The translations under genes and the position numbers were made by a program. DNA of 64,000 bases, taken from assembly GCA_029213075.1 (NCBI GenBank), contig JARGPO010000066.1, positions 42,505 through 106,504 on the forward strand, given 5' to 3'. The DNA is from Legionellaceae bacterium. Lineage in GTDB: Bacteria; Pseudomonadota; Gammaproteobacteria; Legionellales; Legionellaceae. This document shows, piece by piece, positions 1 through 9,619 of the stretch. The first letter of the stretch is position 1. Every line of letters starts with the position of its first letter. The notes under the pieces were generated by a model that did not search any database, was not told the origin of the DNA, and saw only the letters and a list, made by a program, of their open reading frames with translations.

Positions 1-217
1 CCCATACATATACTCCACCTTGCTTCGGCCAGGCTGAGGATAGTTCAGCTGAAACTAAGGCAGTTGGAATTAAGAAAAATATAGATCCTAAAATAAAAAA
101 TGTAATTAATTGACTGCCAAATAAAGCTGTCGCTGGTAAATTTCTAATGCTGTCAACTGATCCTATCGTAATCATTGTTAGACTAAAGACAGTTAACGCA
201 TGTTTTTTCTTAACCAT
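1..217 (-). CDS. APC-family amino acid permease, N-terminal part (runs off the window)
   Basis: The frame opens with ATG at 217 and runs uninterrupted to the window edge, giving 72 residues. It shows a short basic N-terminus (MVKKKH), a first hydrophobic helix, a second helix (ITFFILGSIFFLIPTALVSAEL), and then the stretch SSAWPKQGGVYVW. That last stretch is the characteristic end of TM2 in APC-superfamily amino acid transporters and antiporters. It would be an inner-membrane transporter. Substrate cannot be assigned from this fragment. Family assignment rests on the TM2 signature and is fairly safe. Confidence 0.75.
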   Translation of the reverse strand, partial: MVKKKHALTVFSLTMITIGSVDSIRNLPATALFGSQLITFFILGSIFFLIPTALVSAELSSAWPKQGGVYVW

Positions 218-257
218 TAAAAAACCTCAACGAACAAACATATGCCCGTAAATATTA

Positions 258-806
258 TTATCGCAGCCTTTCGCCATTTGCTACATTATAAATTGCACTT
301 GGCTGTAGCGAGCTACCTAAATCCCCTAAAACTATGCCATCAATGCAATGGCTAAATTGTATTTTGAGATTTTCCAAATTAGAAACTGGATCCTGACCTT
401 GTATATTAGCACTAGTTGAAACTAAAGGTCCATCACTGCATAATTTTCTGGCTAATGGATGTGCTGTCATCCTAATTGCGACACTTGAATTATTTCCACT
501 TATCCACTTAGGTATAATAGATGATTTTGGAAAGATCCATGTTATAGGACCTGGCCAGGATGATTTCACTTTTTCCATGAGATGATCGGCAACTTCGCCA
601 ACTAATGGGGTTAGTTGCGACCATTCTGAAATTAACAAAATTAATCCTTTATCAACTGAGCGACCCTTAACATCCAAGATTTTCATTACAGCTTGTTCGT
701 TAAATGGGTCGCATCCTAGTCCGTATACCGCTTCAGTTGGATAAGCAATAACCAAGCCATCAGCAATATACTTTCTAGCAATATTAAGATCAGATATTTG
801 TTTCAA
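258..806 (-). CDS. tsaC: L-threonylcarbamoyladenylate synthase TsaC (YrdC/Sua5 family)
   Basis: The product makes threonylcarbamoyl-AMP from threonine, bicarbonate and ATP, the first step of t6A37 tRNA modification in the cytosol. The 182-residue protein is the short single-domain TsaC type. It shows the family's AYPTEAVYGLGCDP near residue 22, KGRSVDKGLILL around 47-58, and the later SVAIRMTAHPLARKL and LVSTSANIQG motifs. The start is TTG, about ten bases after GGAAGA; no ATG lies before the first conserved motif. It follows ppiB by three bases and is probably the last gene of a tgt-ppiB-tsaC operon. Confidence 0.93.
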   Translation of the reverse strand: MKQISDLNIARKYIADGLVIAYPTEAVYGLGCDPFNEQAVMKILDVKGRSVDKGLILLISEWSQLTPLVGEVADHLMEKVKSSWPGPITWIFPKSSIIPKWISGNNSSVAIRMTAHPLARKLCSDGPLVSTSANIQGQDPVSNLENLKIQFSHCIDGIVLGDLGSSLQPSAIYNVANGERLR

Positions 807-809
807 ATA

Positions 810-1304
810 TTATTCTTCCAAAGTAATGCTGTTAATTACCACATCTTCTAGAGGAACATCGCCATGACCTTGTTTATTACCTGTTTTAACTTTAGCAATA
901 AGATCAACTACTTCCATGCCCTCAACAACTTCACCAAATGCACAGTAACCGAAGCCTTGGTTGTTCTCAGCTGTGAAATTTAAAAATGCATTATCAGCAA
1001 GGTTAATAAAGAACTGAGATGAAGCAGAATGTGGATCCATAGTTCTTGCCATAGCAATAGTACCGCGTAGATTCTTCTTGGCTGACTTTGCTTCGTTAAC
1101 AATAGGATCTTTTGTTGGGCAATTTTCCATATTAGAAGTCATGCCACCACCTTGTATCATGAAACCATCAATTACTCGATGAAATATTGTATCGTTGTAA
1201 AATCCTTCACGAACATATTGTAAGAAATTTGCTGCTGTTATTGGTGTATTTGTTTCATCAATGGTTAGTTTGATGTCACCCATAGAAGTTTTAATAACTA
1301 TCAT
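810..1304 (-). CDS. ppiB: Peptidyl-prolyl cis-trans isomerase, cyclophilin type
   Basis: The product catalyses cis-trans isomerisation of Xaa-Pro bonds. At 164 residues with no signal peptide it is a cytosolic PpiB rather than periplasmic PpiA. Cyclophilin active-site motifs are clear: [14 protein letters not shown] (about residues 41-54), [19 protein letters not shown] (about 83-101) and [17 protein letters not shown]. The ATG overlaps the TGA of tgt, and tsaC follows within three bases, indicating cotranscription. Confidence 0.95.
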   Translation of the reverse strand: MIVIKTSMGDIKLTIDETNTPITAANFLQYVREGFYNDTIFHRVIDGFMIQGGGMTSNMENCPTKDPIVNEAKSAKKNLRGTIAMARTMDPHSASSQFFINLADNAFLNFTAENNQGFGYCAFGEVVEGMEVVDLIAKVKTGNKQGHGDVPLEDVVINSITLEE

Positions 1305-2467
1305 CGCTGTTCCTCTTTAATTAAATCACGCATTCTACCACAAACGGCTTGTAAAACATGCACATTATGAATACTTGCTAGTGCAGTAAATAAATTATTT
1401 TTTTTCTTAAACGCATGGTGCAAGTAGGATCTTGAATAGTTTTGACAAGTATAGCAATCACAAGTTTCCATTATAGGATCCATGTCGTTCGCAAAACAAG
1501 ACTTTTTAATTTGAATTCGCTCATTTTTATGTTCGCTTGCAAATCTTAACCAATGTCCATATCTTACAACCTCACCACAATATAAAGCACCATGCCGAGC
1601 ATTTCTAGTTGGTGCAACACAATCGAACATATCTATGCCTTGCTCCACTACGTCTAATAAATCCTGAGGAGACATCCCAACCCCCATTGTATATCTAGCT
1701 TTATTTTCAGGTAATAAGGACCATATCCACTTTATAACTTCAACACTTGCGGGCATATCAAATCCAATTGTTTCTCCTCCAATTGCAATGCCATCTAAAT
1801 CAAGTGATGAAACAAAATCTGCGCACTCTCGTCGCAAATCCGGATATACTCCACCCTGAATTATACCAAACAAGGCTTGTTTATTATTATATTTAGAATT
1901 AGGATTTTGTTGATGATATTCGATGGACTCATTTAGCCAACGGTGAGTTCTATCCATGATATGTGATACTTCATCACGAGAGCTATTATCTGGTGTACAC
2001 TGATCAAACGCCATTATTATATCAGCACCAATAATTTTTTGAGTAGCAAGTGACATCTCTGGAGTCATATGAATAATTTTATCTTGTCCTGGCAATTGAA
2101 AGTGAGCACCAGTATCATCAATACTACAAATTTCACTGTTTTTAGATAAACTAAAGACCTGAAACCCACCGCTATCAGTCAGCATAGGCCCATGCCACCC
2201 CATAAATGGATGCATCCCGCCAGCCTTTAAAATAACCTCCATACCAGGGGCACACAACATATGGTAGGTATTTCCACCTAAAATAATTTGGCTTTTAGAT
2301 GAGACTAATTCTTTTGGAGTCATATTATTTACCCCTGCTCTAGTACCAACAGGCATAAACACAGGAGTTATAAATTCCCCATGAGGAGTAGACACTCTAG
2401 CTACTCTTGCTCTGGTATGGGCATGTTTATATAAAACCTCAAACGAAAACTCATTTTTACTTTGCAT
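1301..2467 (-). CDS. tgt: tRNA-guanine transglycosylase (queuine tRNA-ribosyltransferase)
   Basis: The product exchanges G34 for preQ1 in tRNAs with GUN anticodons, on the pathway to queuosine. The 388-residue protein carries the Asp of [14 protein letters not shown] (about residues 95-108), a second catalytic region [11 protein letters not shown] (about 226-236), the [12 protein letters not shown] substrate and tRNA motif (about 282-293), and the C-terminal zinc site [16 protein letters not shown]. The ATG start has nothing competing. Downstream ppiB overlaps by four bases. Legionella-like bacteria commonly retain this enzyme as a salvage or synthesis step. Confidence 0.96.
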   Translation of the reverse strand: MQSKNEFSFEVLYKHAHTRARVARVSTPHGEFITPVFMPVGTRAGVNNMTPKELVSSKSQIILGGNTYHMLCAPGMEVILKAGGMHPFMGWHGPMLTDSGGFQVFSLSKNSEICSIDDTGAHFQLPGQDKIIHMTPEMSLATQKIIGADIIMAFDQCTPDNSSRDEVSHIMDRTHRWLNESIEYHQQNPNSKYNNKQALFGIIQGGVYPDLRRECADFVSSLDLDGIAIGGETIGFDMPASVEVIKWIWSLLPENKARYTMGVGMSPQDLLDVVEQGIDMFDCVAPTRNARHGALYCGEVVRYGHWLRFASEHKNERIQIKKSCFANDMDPIMETCDCYTCQNYSRSYLHHAFKKKNNLFTALASIHNVHVLQAVCGRMRDLIKEEQR

Positions 2468-2556
2468 ATTTATTGGTATCTCATACTAGATAGGGAATAG
2501 GATTAATTTCTACATTAAAGAATAGTTTGCTTATAACATTTTTAAAAAACCTATGT

Positions 2557-3069
2557 TTACTTGTCTTTGGTATCTAAGCTAAAACTCAACACGACGACTA
2601 AAAAAGAATTAATCGCAGTCATGATACTAAAATAAATGGCAGCCCATTCTGGCATAGACAAACCTATAAAACGCCAAGATACCTCAGAACATTCGCTGGA
2701 TCCCCAAAAAAATGCCTTTATAATAACAGCTGGAGAAAAATAATGCACTAATGCTTCTAGTCCTGGCATACACATTTGTGACTCGTCGACAGGTAGAGAT
2801 TGTAACCATATTTGTCTGCTCGCAAAATATAAACCTAATATAGAGAATATTGATTGTATAATTGCAATGAATCTAGCTCTTTTCAGTGATTTAAGCCCTA
2901 GCGCAACAAAACAAAAAAAACCTAACAGTAAAATACAAAATCTTTGCATGATACAGAGCGGACAGGGCCGTAAATCAAATACATTTTCAAGATAAAATGC
3001 TGAGACTACAACTAATATTGTAAATAACAACAAACCATTTTGAGTGTTTTTATATGTTGTTTTTTTCAT
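2557..3069 (-). CDS. dsbB: Disulfide bond formation protein DsbB
   Basis: This inner-membrane quinone reductase reoxidises DsbA in the periplasm. The 170-residue protein has four predicted membrane helices. The first periplasmic Cys pair is in RPCPLCIMQR (about residues 34-43). The second pair comprises the Cys in SQMCMPG (about 99) and the Cys in SSECSEV (about 126). All four redox cysteines are therefore present. It sits alone downstream of tgt with its own spacing of about 35 bases from the small gene upstream. Confidence 0.93.
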   Translation of the reverse strand: MKKTTYKNTQNGLLLFTILVVVSAFYLENVFDLRPCPLCIMQRFCILLLGFFCFVALGLKSLKRARFIAIIQSIFSILGLYFASRQIWLQSLPVDESQMCMPGLEALVHYFSPAVIIKAFFWGSSECSEVSWRFIGLSMPEWAAIYFSIMTAINSFLVVVLSFSLDTKDK

Positions 3070-3106
3070 TTATCTAAAACCTTAATCTCAAATAATCAAA
3101 TGTTAC

Positions 3107-3337
3107 CTACTCACGCCTCTCACCAACCCAATGACCATAGTGATTTCTATAGGATGGAGCTATAGCACGCTCACGATGAGAGTGTGTTGCAAACATTGGT
3201 GAGCTCACCATAACAGGACTATGCCTAGACATATAAGATCGTCTAAATGCATACGAATCTGCTATTAAACTAACAAAACCTATTAAAATTAATACTGTAG
3301 CAAGAATTACATTTCGCCATTTCTTCAAAAAGTTCAT
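3107..3337 (-). CDS. Small single-pass membrane protein of unknown function
   Basis: A 76-residue frame starts at the ATG preceded by GGAG six bases upstream; an in-frame ATG 18 bases earlier lacks a good ribosome binding site. The protein has a short basic N-terminus, one hydrophobic helix (VILATVLILIGFVSLIADSYAF) that could be an anchor or an uncleaved signal, and a His/Arg/Tyr-rich tail ending GHWVGERRE. No family is recognised. It lies between bamB and dsbB, so an envelope role is possible but unproven. Confidence 0.55.
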   Translation of the reverse strand: MNFLKKWRNVILATVLILIGFVSLIADSYAFRRSYMSRHSPVMVSSPMFATHSHRERAIAPSYRNHYGHWVGERRE

Positions 3338-3446
3338 CTCTGTCTCCATATTCAACTCAAGAGCAAAATAAATGCTATCAAGTTAAATATAGAACATGAG
3401 TTTGTGTTTGCGCAACAATTATCTCTTGTTTGTGTTATATCTTCAA

Positions 3447-4607
3447 CTAAGAAACCTTTGTTGCACTCACAGTTCCATTTTTTAATAGTGTATAAGCAAT
3501 ATCATTAGATACAACCGGTGAAATATCAACTGCAGAACCTAATTGCGTTCTACCTATTAGTTCACCATTAACTGTTGACACAACATGTAAGTAGCCAGTC
3601 TTATCACCTACTACTAATTTTGTGTCCATTAGCACAGGCTCTGTTAGCCCATGATGCTTTAATGCGTCTTGCTTCCATTTTACGCGACCACTTCTTTCAT
3701 CAAAGGCCCATAAAATATCCTTACTATCAACTACATACAAAGTTCCTTTGTCCATAGCCATATTCTTATAAACAGATCCGGCTTTGTTCCAGATAAATTG
3801 TCCAGTATCAAGAGACAATCCACCAATGTATCCCTGATAGCTAGCAAAATAAACGTTGTTATTATGAACAATTGGATCCGCATCAATATCGATCAATCTT
3901 TCAACATCACTTGCTCCAGTAGCGTAGGCAATACTGCGTTGCCAAACTATTCTTCCATCATTAATATCGATAGCGTCTAGTTTTCCATCTGAATATCCAA
4001 CTAAAACCAAGTTTCCAACAACGACAGGAGATGAACTAGCTTTCAGAATTAAGTTAGGAGAGCCATGTTCCGTCATCCATAACTTCTCTCCATTAGAAAT
4101 GTTAAAGGCGTATAAGTTACCATCTATAGTTTTAACTATTACTTTGTCTTTTAATATTAGAGATTTTGACAATGTATCTTCTGATAAATGAGCAGTCCAT
4201 TCAACTTTACCCGTTGAACTATTTAATAACACAATACTTGCAGAATCTGTTCCAACTACGATAGAGCCACCTTCAACAACAGGACCACTAACTACAGAAC
4301 TTGCAAGTTTAGTGCTCCAAATAACTTTTCCATCTTTCTTGTCTATAGCTTGGACTTGACCGCCATTATCAGCCATATAAATAGTATTATTAATTATAAC
4401 TGGCTTTAACTTTAAATATACGTTGGATTTGTTTTTCTTAGCAATAGCTGCGCTCCATTGATTTTTCATTTTAACTTTAGAGCTTATCTCAGATAATTTC
4501 TTCGGCTTCGGCATATTTTCTTTGCCAAGAACATAATTATCTACTTGCGTACAAGCTTGCATAGCTATCAAAATACCACTTAAAATAATTAATCTAATAA
4601 TGTACAT
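3447..4607 (-). CDS. bamB: Outer membrane protein assembly factor BamB
   Basis: This lipoprotein subunit of the BAM complex helps BamA insert beta-barrels. The 386-residue precursor has a lipoprotein signal with the lipobox AMQAC (Cys about 19). It then has repeated PQQ-like beta-propeller blades, seen as successive G-x-x-x-A-x-D/N-x-x-x-G-x-x-x-W motifs (for example VQAIDKKDGKVIWST, LYAFNISNGEKLWMT, LDAIDINDGRIVWQR, LWAFDERSGRVKWKQ). It follows yfgM as in E. coli. The usual next gene der is not present downstream. Confidence 0.95.
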   Translation of the reverse strand: MYIIRLIILSGILIAMQACTQVDNYVLGKENMPKPKKLSEISSKVKMKNQWSAAIAKKNKSNVYLKLKPVIINNTIYMADNGGQVQAIDKKDGKVIWSTKLASSVVSGPVVEGGSIVVGTDSASIVLLNSSTGKVEWTAHLSEDTLSKSLILKDKVIVKTIDGNLYAFNISNGEKLWMTEHGSPNLILKASSSPVVVGNLVLVGYSDGKLDAIDINDGRIVWQRSIAYATGASDVERLIDIDADPIVHNNNVYFASYQGYIGGLSLDTGQFIWNKAGSVYKNMAMDKGTLYVVDSKDILWAFDERSGRVKWKQDALKHHGLTEPVLMDTKLVVGDKTGYLHVVSTVNGELIGRTQLGSAVDISPVVSNDIAYTLLKNGTVSATKVS

Positions 4608-4653
4608 ACAATCCCTCTAAAAAAAACACGAAACCAAGTATCAAATTACTATA

Positions 4654-5292
4654 CTATGTCTTCTTCACTGATAGTTCACTGGATTTCATTTCTAGAAATA
4701 AATTTCCAACACCATTTTTATCTGCCTCAGCCATTGCCTTATTATAAAACTCAACTGCTTCTTCATTTTTACCTGTCGCAGCATAGACATCCCCTTTCAA
4801 TTCGTTAACAAAAGGTATGTAGTATGAGTCTTTTACATTAGATAATTGGAGAAGTGCACTTTCATAAGCTTTTTCTTCAATCAAAATTCTCGCCAATCTC
4901 ATTCTTGCAACATCAATTATAACCGTAGACTTTGAGCTATTAATCACAGCATTTAGTGAATTTTTTGCTGATTCATATTTATCACGTGTAACAGCTACTT
5001 TTGCCATTGTTAGTCTTGCAGCATCTGCATATATTGTGTCTTTATAAGTATCAATTAATTGACTTGAATAACTCTGGACAGATTTATAATCTTTATTTGC
5101 AAAAGATAACATCATTTGCTCATATGCTATAGAGGCTAGCTGGGATGTATTATCCTTCCGCCAATCCCAATACCTAAACCCAGAAATTGTCAGTAGCATT
5201 ATTGATAGTGCAACAATTAGTATTCCATTATATTTTTTCCACCATGATTTTATTTGCTCGACCTGCTCATCTTCTGTCATGTAAATCGACAT
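4654..5292 (-). CDS. yfgM: YfgM-type ancillary SecYEG subunit / TPR membrane protein
   Basis: In E. coli YfgM is a single-pass inner-membrane protein with periplasmic TPRs that links the Sec translocon to periplasmic chaperones. The 212-residue product has the conserved N-terminus EDEQVEQIKSWWKKYNG, one membrane helix (about residues 22-42), and TPR-like helices ending near NEEAVEFYNKAMAEADK. The ATG overlaps the hisS stop by one base and has GGGAG eight bases upstream. Its position between hisS and bamB is the classical gammaproteobacterial order. Confidence 0.9.
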   Translation of the reverse strand: MSIYMTEDEQVEQIKSWWKKYNGILIVALSIMLLTISGFRYWDWRKDNTSQLASIAYEQMMLSFANKDYKSVQSYSSQLIDTYKDTIYADAARLTMAKVAVTRDKYESAKNSLNAVINSSKSTVIIDVARMRLARILIEEKAYESALLQLSNVKDSYYIPFVNELKGDVYAATGKNEEAVEFYNKAMAEADKNGVGNLFLEMKSSELSVKKT

Positions 5293-6572
5293 TATTTATC
5301 TCCCACAAAATAATCTTTAATAAAGGAACTTAGCTCTTCTTGCTTGATAGTTTTTTGGTCCACAGATTGACGTAAATCCTTAATACCAACACTATTATTG
5401 TTAACTTCCTCTTCTCCTAAAATTAGAGCCAATCTAGCTCCGCTTTTATCAGCCTTTTTAAATTGATTTTTAAATTTCTCGGCTCCTAAGTTAACAATAA
5501 CATTTAGTTCAAATGTTTCTCGAAGTATTTCAGCAATCTTAAAACCACACAGTAATGCTTGTTGATTATCCGCAATTAAATAGACATCTGGGGATGTTGG
5601 TTTTGGAGACTCATCAATAGCTTGCATTAATAGTAAAATACGCTCAACACCAAGCGCAAAGCCAACAGCAGGTGTTTCACGTCCACCAAGTTGCTCTATC
5701 AACTTGTTATATCGTCCTCCTGCGCATACTGTTGCTTGACTACCAAGCTTGTCAGTAACCCACTCAAAAACTGTATGCCCATAATAGTCTAGACCACGAA
5801 CCAAACATGGATTAACGCTATATTTAACTTCTAGGAGATCAAGACCCGCGCATAAATCTTTAAAGTGTTGTTGACTACTTTCTTTAATGTTATCAATTAA
5901 TTTTGGAGCAGAAGATATAAGGTCTTGTAACTTAGGGTTTTTGCTGTCTAAAATTCGTAGTGGGTTTTTATCAAGGCGCTTTTTGCTCTCTTCATCTAGT
6001 AATTCGATTTTGGGCTTAAAGTATTCAACTAATAATTCACGGTAAGCTTTTCGTTCTTCCAAGTCACCTAAGGTATTTATTTGTAGCTCTACATTTTTAT
6101 CAATACCAAGCTCACACCATATTTTCTTACACAATAATATAAGCTCTATTTCAATCCCAACGCCAGCTATACCAAAAGCTTCAACTCCTAATTGGTTAAA
6201 CTGCCTATAGCGCCCTTTCTGAGGTTTTTCATGTCTAAACATCGGCCCTAAATACCAAAGCTTTTGTTGTTTGTTGTGTAATAGTCCATGCTCAAGACAT
6301 GCTCTAACACAGCCTGCTGTTCCCTCTGGACGAAGACTTATACTTTCCTGATTTAAATCATTAAAAGTATACATTTCTTTTTCAACAATATCGGTAACTT
6401 CGCCAATTGTGCGCTTAAATAAGTTTGTGCTTTCTAGTAATGGTAGTCTTATTTCACTGTAACCATAAGAAGTTAAGCACCTGGCAAATATACTTTCTAT
6501 ATACTGCCAGGAATAACTAGACTCAGGTAAAACATCATTCATGCCACGAATAGCTTTAATACTACTATTCAC
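5292..6572 (-). CDS. hisS: Histidyl-tRNA synthetase
   Basis: This class II synthetase charges tRNA-His. Motif 2 (MFRHEKPQKGRYRQF) and the histidine-specific stretch GLDYYGHTVFEWV are present, with a C-terminal anticodon-binding domain (DVYLIADNQQALL onward). I place the start at the GTG at 6572, eight bases into the end of rodZ. GGAG lies about ten bases upstream, and the product then begins VNSSIKAIRGMNDVLP, matching the family length (426 residues). An in-frame ATG at 6605 would add 11 non-conserved residues. Confidence 0.95.
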   Translation of the reverse strand: MNSSIKAIRGMNDVLPESSYSWQYIESIFARCLTSYGYSEIRLPLLESTNLFKRTIGEVTDIVEKEMYTFNDLNQESISLRPEGTAGCVRACLEHGLLHNKQQKLWYLGPMFRHEKPQKGRYRQFNQLGVEAFGIAGVGIEIELILLCKKIWCELGIDKNVELQINTLGDLEERKAYRELLVEYFKPKIELLDEESKKRLDKNPLRILDSKNPKLQDLISSAPKLIDNIKESSQQHFKDLCAGLDLLEVKYSVNPCLVRGLDYYGHTVFEWVTDKLGSQATVCAGGRYNKLIEQLGGRETPAVGFALGVERILLLMQAIDESPKPTSPDVYLIADNQQALLCGFKIAEILRETFELNVIVNLGAEKFKNQFKKADKSGARLALILGEEEVNNNSVGIKDLRQSVDQKTIKQEELSSFIKDYFVGDK

Positions 6573-7131
6573 CTGCCTGCTCCATATTTGAGTCTTGACT
6601 ACCATTTGAAAGCAACGATCTCATTTTTGATAGGTCGGTAAGCCTTATCTCATTTTCTGACATATTATCTGAAGATTTTCCGGTTGGGTGAACATTACTT
6701 GTAAAAACATTTTCATTTTCTTTATTAGCCTGCCACCACATTGCAACAGCAATTAGTACAACTACCGCAAAAGCAGTTGTTAACCAACGAACCACATGTT
6801 CTGCTTTATTGCTTTCCCTGCGACTTTGCCACAGAGCTTTTTCAATTTTCTGCTCTCCAGAATATGATTTATTGAATGCATTCAGAAGAGGATCAGATGG
6901 TATATTAAGTAATTTAGCATATGCGCGCAGGTATCCTCGAATAAACACAGGTTCTGGCATGTTATCGTAATCATCATTTTCTAATAGTTCAATTATCTGA
7001 ACGCGTAAATGCAACTTATCAGCAACATATTCCATGGAGTACTGCATATGCTCTCGCTGTGCCGCAAGTGTTGCCCCAGGTTGACCATTGATTGTGTCGT
7101 CAAGCTCATCCAGAATTGTTGTGTTACTCAT
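6565..7131 (-). CDS. rodZ: RodZ-like cytoskeletal protein (HTH plus TM)
   Basis: RodZ links MreB to the cell-wall machinery. The 188-residue protein has an N-terminal Xre/HTH_25 domain (about residues 17-90: GATLAAQREHMQYSMEYVADKLHL, then PVFIRGYLRAYAKLLNI). A basic linker follows, then one membrane helix (about 112-131) and a short periplasmic tail. The family's C-terminal DUF4115 beta domain is missing, so the protein is short compared with E. coli RodZ (337 residues). SD GGAGAA precedes the ATG. It overlaps hisS; ispG, which usually lies between them, is absent. Confidence 0.85.
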   Translation of the reverse strand: MSNTTILDELDDTINGQPGATLAAQREHMQYSMEYVADKLHLRVQIIELLENDDYDNMPEPVFIRGYLRAYAKLLNIPSDPLLNAFNKSYSGEQKIEKALWQSRRESNKAEHVVRWLTTAFAVVVLIAVAMWWQANKENENVFTSNVHPTGKSSDNMSENEIRLTDLSKMRSLLSNGSQDSNMEQAGE

Positions 7132-7204
7132 GATGTGTTCTCCAATAATTTTCCCAAAAACATAAGAGTATATTTGATATTCTTATATGTGTTTCTACAT
7201 ACTG

Positions 7205-7888
7205 CTACGAGCAGAGTTTACGTTTTAACTTAGATAACTCTATATCATTGTTAACAATTCCTCGATACCTATGCATAAACTCACATGATTCTCGAATGCG
7301 GTTTTGCATTAATTCAATTCGCACTATTTCTTTTAATGATTTTGTCCGTGATGGATCATGTAATAGTGCCTTTTTAAAATATGCAACTGCCTTTTTATTA
7401 TTTGGTACTTTAATTAAACAAAGCCCAGCATTCTCGTAAGCCGTCGCCGTATATTGGTAGTCTACATCATTCACAGCCAACATAAAATATTGCTCAGCCT
7501 TTTCATAATAATTATTTCGGCATAGATAAGATCCATATTTATTTAACTCAGCTCCGCTTTTGGGTGCAATTCGCATTGCTCTGCGATAATATTCATCCGC
7601 CTTTTTTTCATCACCAACTGCCTCCATAAAATATGCTAAGGAAGAATTTATACTTGCAGAATTAGGGTTTTGAGAGAAGGAGCGCAATAATTTTTTCTTT
7701 GCTAGATTAATATTACCTTGGCTTAAGTATGCTAAACCTAGTTGCATATTATATTGTGCGGCTCTCCTTTCCTCATAAGTTTGCAAAGTATTGTGACAAG
7801 ACTGCAACATTAAACTAAAAAATATTAAAACCACGTACAGAGACTTCAATCCATGCTCATCCAACCAAACGGGAAAATCATTATACAT
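7205..7888 (-). CDS. pilW: PilW/PilF-type TPR lipoprotein (type IV pilus assembly)
   Basis: PilF/PilW is an outer-membrane lipoprotein needed for secretin PilQ assembly. The 227-residue product has a hydrophobic segment ending in the lipobox LMLQSC (Cys about 30), followed by RRAAQYNMQLGLAYLSQGNINLAKKKLLRSF and further TPR units (SINSSLAYFMEAVGDEKKADEYYRRAM, AYENAGLCLIKVPNNKKAVAYFKKAL). The N-terminus before the signal is unusually long. A TTG at codon 14 (LKSLYVVLIF) is an alternative start, but neither has a convincing SD. Gene order between rlmN and rodZ supports the assignment. Confidence 0.85.
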   Translation of the reverse strand: MYNDFPVWLDEHGLKSLYVVLIFFSLMLQSCHNTLQTYEERRAAQYNMQLGLAYLSQGNINLAKKKLLRSFSQNPNSASINSSLAYFMEAVGDEKKADEYYRRAMRIAPKSGAELNKYGSYLCRNNYYEKAEQYFMLAVNDVDYQYTATAYENAGLCLIKVPNNKKAVAYFKKALLHDPSRTKSLKEIVRIELMQNRIRESCEFMHRYRGIVNNDIELSKLKRKLCS

Positions 7889-7948
7889 TAATTAAAATAA
7901 ATTAAATATATAAAAAATGTGCTACTAAAAATTTGATATTTGGAGTCT

Positions 7949-7994
7949 TAAATTAGCCTGATTTTTGACCGTGGCACCAATTGTCAACAGACCC
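7949..7994 (-). mobile_element. Remnant end of the TA-type miniature element, fused to rlmN
   Basis: The last 24 bases match exactly the outer end of the complete copies at 22682 and 63819 (reverse complement of GGGTCTGTTGACAATTGG plus TGCCAC). The preceding part matches the inner arm (aattagcctgatttttga). The outer edge abuts TA, as in the other copies. The second half is missing or unrecognisable, so this is a truncated or decayed copy. Confidence 0.8.
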
Positions 7995-9102
7995 TAGCTA
8001 CCTTAGGAATAAAGTTTACTTTTTTCCAGGTTGCAGATCGAGAGGTTTTATCCTCAACTACCTCTCCAGCTAATTGACCGCAAGCAGCATCAATGTCGTC
8101 ACCGCGAGTTTTTCTAGTTATCGTATTGATTCCTTTGTCCATTAATCTGTCTCGAAACAAATTTATAGCGTTATTAGATGAGCGTTCGTACTCAGTCATA
8201 GGGAAAGGATTAAATGGGATTAGGTTTACTTTTGCAGGAACATCTTTAAGTAGTTGTATTAACTCATCTGCGTGAGATATTTGATCGTTAACGCCTTTTA
8301 ACATAACATATTCAAAGGTAACAACCCTTCTTGGTTCATCTTTAAAATAATTTTTACATATTTCCATTAACTTAACTAATGGATACTTTTTGTTTATTGG
8401 GACTAATATATTTCGAAGCTCATCATTTGGTGCATGTAATGATACAGCAAGAGATACAGGGCTTCGAGCTTGCAGACGCTCCATCTCAGGAACTACTCCG
8501 GAAGTACTTAGAGTAACTCTCCTCTTTGATAGACCATAGGCAAAATCGTCCATCATAATATCCATTGCAGAAACAACTGGTTCAAAGTTTAATAGAGGCT
8601 CGCCCATGCCCATCATTACAACATTAGTAATTTTTCTATCATGCTTTGTTTTAGTTTCAGATAACTGTCTTGTAGCAATCCAAACTTGGCCTATAATTTC
8701 TGCAACCGATAAATTACGATTAAACCCTTGTTTTCCTGTTGAGCAAAAACTACAGTTCAAAGCGCAACCGACTTGTGATGAAACACATAAAGTCCCGCGT
8801 TTCGCTTCTGGAATATAGACTGTTTCAATACTATTTCCACAGGCGAGCTGTAATAACCATTTATGTGTGCCATCACTAGATAGGTGCGACTGGATAATTT
8901 CAGGTAACTTAATTTCAGAAATCTCTTCTAAATGTGCTCGAAGAGATTTACTTAAATTAGTCATTTGGTCGAAGCTATCACAGCCAACCTGATGAATCCA
9001 TTGCATAATTTGCTGAGCACGAAAAGGTTTTTCACCTATTTCAGTAAGAAACTCGCGCAAATGTTTAAGATCAAAATCCAGCAGGTTTATTTTATCAGTC
9101 AT
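7984..9102 (-). CDS. rlmN: Dual-specificity 23S rRNA/tRNA adenine-C2 methyltransferase RlmN
   Basis: This radical-SAM enzyme methylates A2503 of 23S rRNA and A37 of some tRNAs. The 372-residue product has the cluster motif CALNCSFC (about residues 111-118), MGMGEPLLN, the SxHA motif [14 protein letters not shown], and the C-terminal catalytic Cys in [14 protein letters not shown]. The final residues and the TGA stop come from the inserted miniature element (TIR GGGTCTGTTGA), replacing the native tail. All catalytic parts precede the junction, so function is probably kept. It begins directly after ndk. Confidence 0.95.
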   Translation of the reverse strand: MTDKINLLDFDLKHLREFLTEIGEKPFRAQQIMQWIHQVGCDSFDQMTNLSKSLRAHLEEISEIKLPEIIQSHLSSDGTHKWLLQLACGNSIETVYIPEAKRGTLCVSSQVGCALNCSFCSTGKQGFNRNLSVAEIIGQVWIATRQLSETKTKHDRKITNVVMMGMGEPLLNFEPVVSAMDIMMDDFAYGLSKRRVTLSTSGVVPEMERLQARSPVSLAVSLHAPNDELRNILVPINKKYPLVKLMEICKNYFKDEPRRVVTFEYVMLKGVNDQISHADELIQLLKDVPAKVNLIPFNPFPMTEYERSSNNAINLFRDRLMDKGINTITRKTRGDDIDAACGQLAGEVVEDKTSRSATWKKVNFIPKVARVC

Positions 9103-9531
9103 TTAAGCTCTTTCGCACAATTCTTGTGGTTTAAAGAAAAATTCTATCTCTTGACGAGCTGTTTCGGCACTATCAGAACCATGAACAGCATTAGCATCTA
9201 TGCTATCTGCAAAATCAGCACGAATTGTACCAGCAGCTGCTTCTTTAGGATTAGTGGCACCCATTATGTCACGGTGCTTAGCAATTGCATTTTCACCTTG
9301 TAATGCTTGAATGATAACAGGACCAGATATCATAAAAGAAACTAAATCATTGAAAAATGGACGATCTTTATGAACACCGTAAAATTGCTCTGCAGTTTCT
9401 TTTGAAAGTTGAACCATTCTAGCACCAATAATTCTCAATCCAGCTGATTCAAAACGAGAATAAATTTGACCAATAACATTTTTAGCAACTGCATCTGGTT
9501 TAATAATAGATAAAGTTGTTTCGATAGACAT
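9103..9531 (-). CDS. ndk: Nucleoside diphosphate kinase
   Basis: The product transfers the gamma-phosphate between NTPs and NDPs through a phospho-His. The 142-residue protein starts at the ATG giving [18 protein letters not shown], with GGAGTCTATT just upstream; an upstream in-frame ATG adds a non-conserved extension. Active-site [12 protein letters not shown] carries the catalytic His (about residue 117), with the phosphate-binding [17 protein letters not shown] before it. It is immediately followed by rlmN, the usual gammaproteobacterial order. Confidence 0.97.
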   Translation of the reverse strand: MSIETTLSIIKPDAVAKNVIGQIYSRFESAGLRIIGARMVQLSKETAEQFYGVHKDRPFFNDLVSFMISGPVIIQALQGENAIAKHRDIMGATNPKEAAAGTIRADFADSIDANAVHGSDSAETARQEIEFFFKPQELCERA

Positions 9532-9619
9532 AATAGACTCCAAATAAAAAAGAGCTAAATTATACCTCATATTGATAACAAATGTCATCTTTAATAAAAA
9601 ATTGTTTTAATAAAATCAG

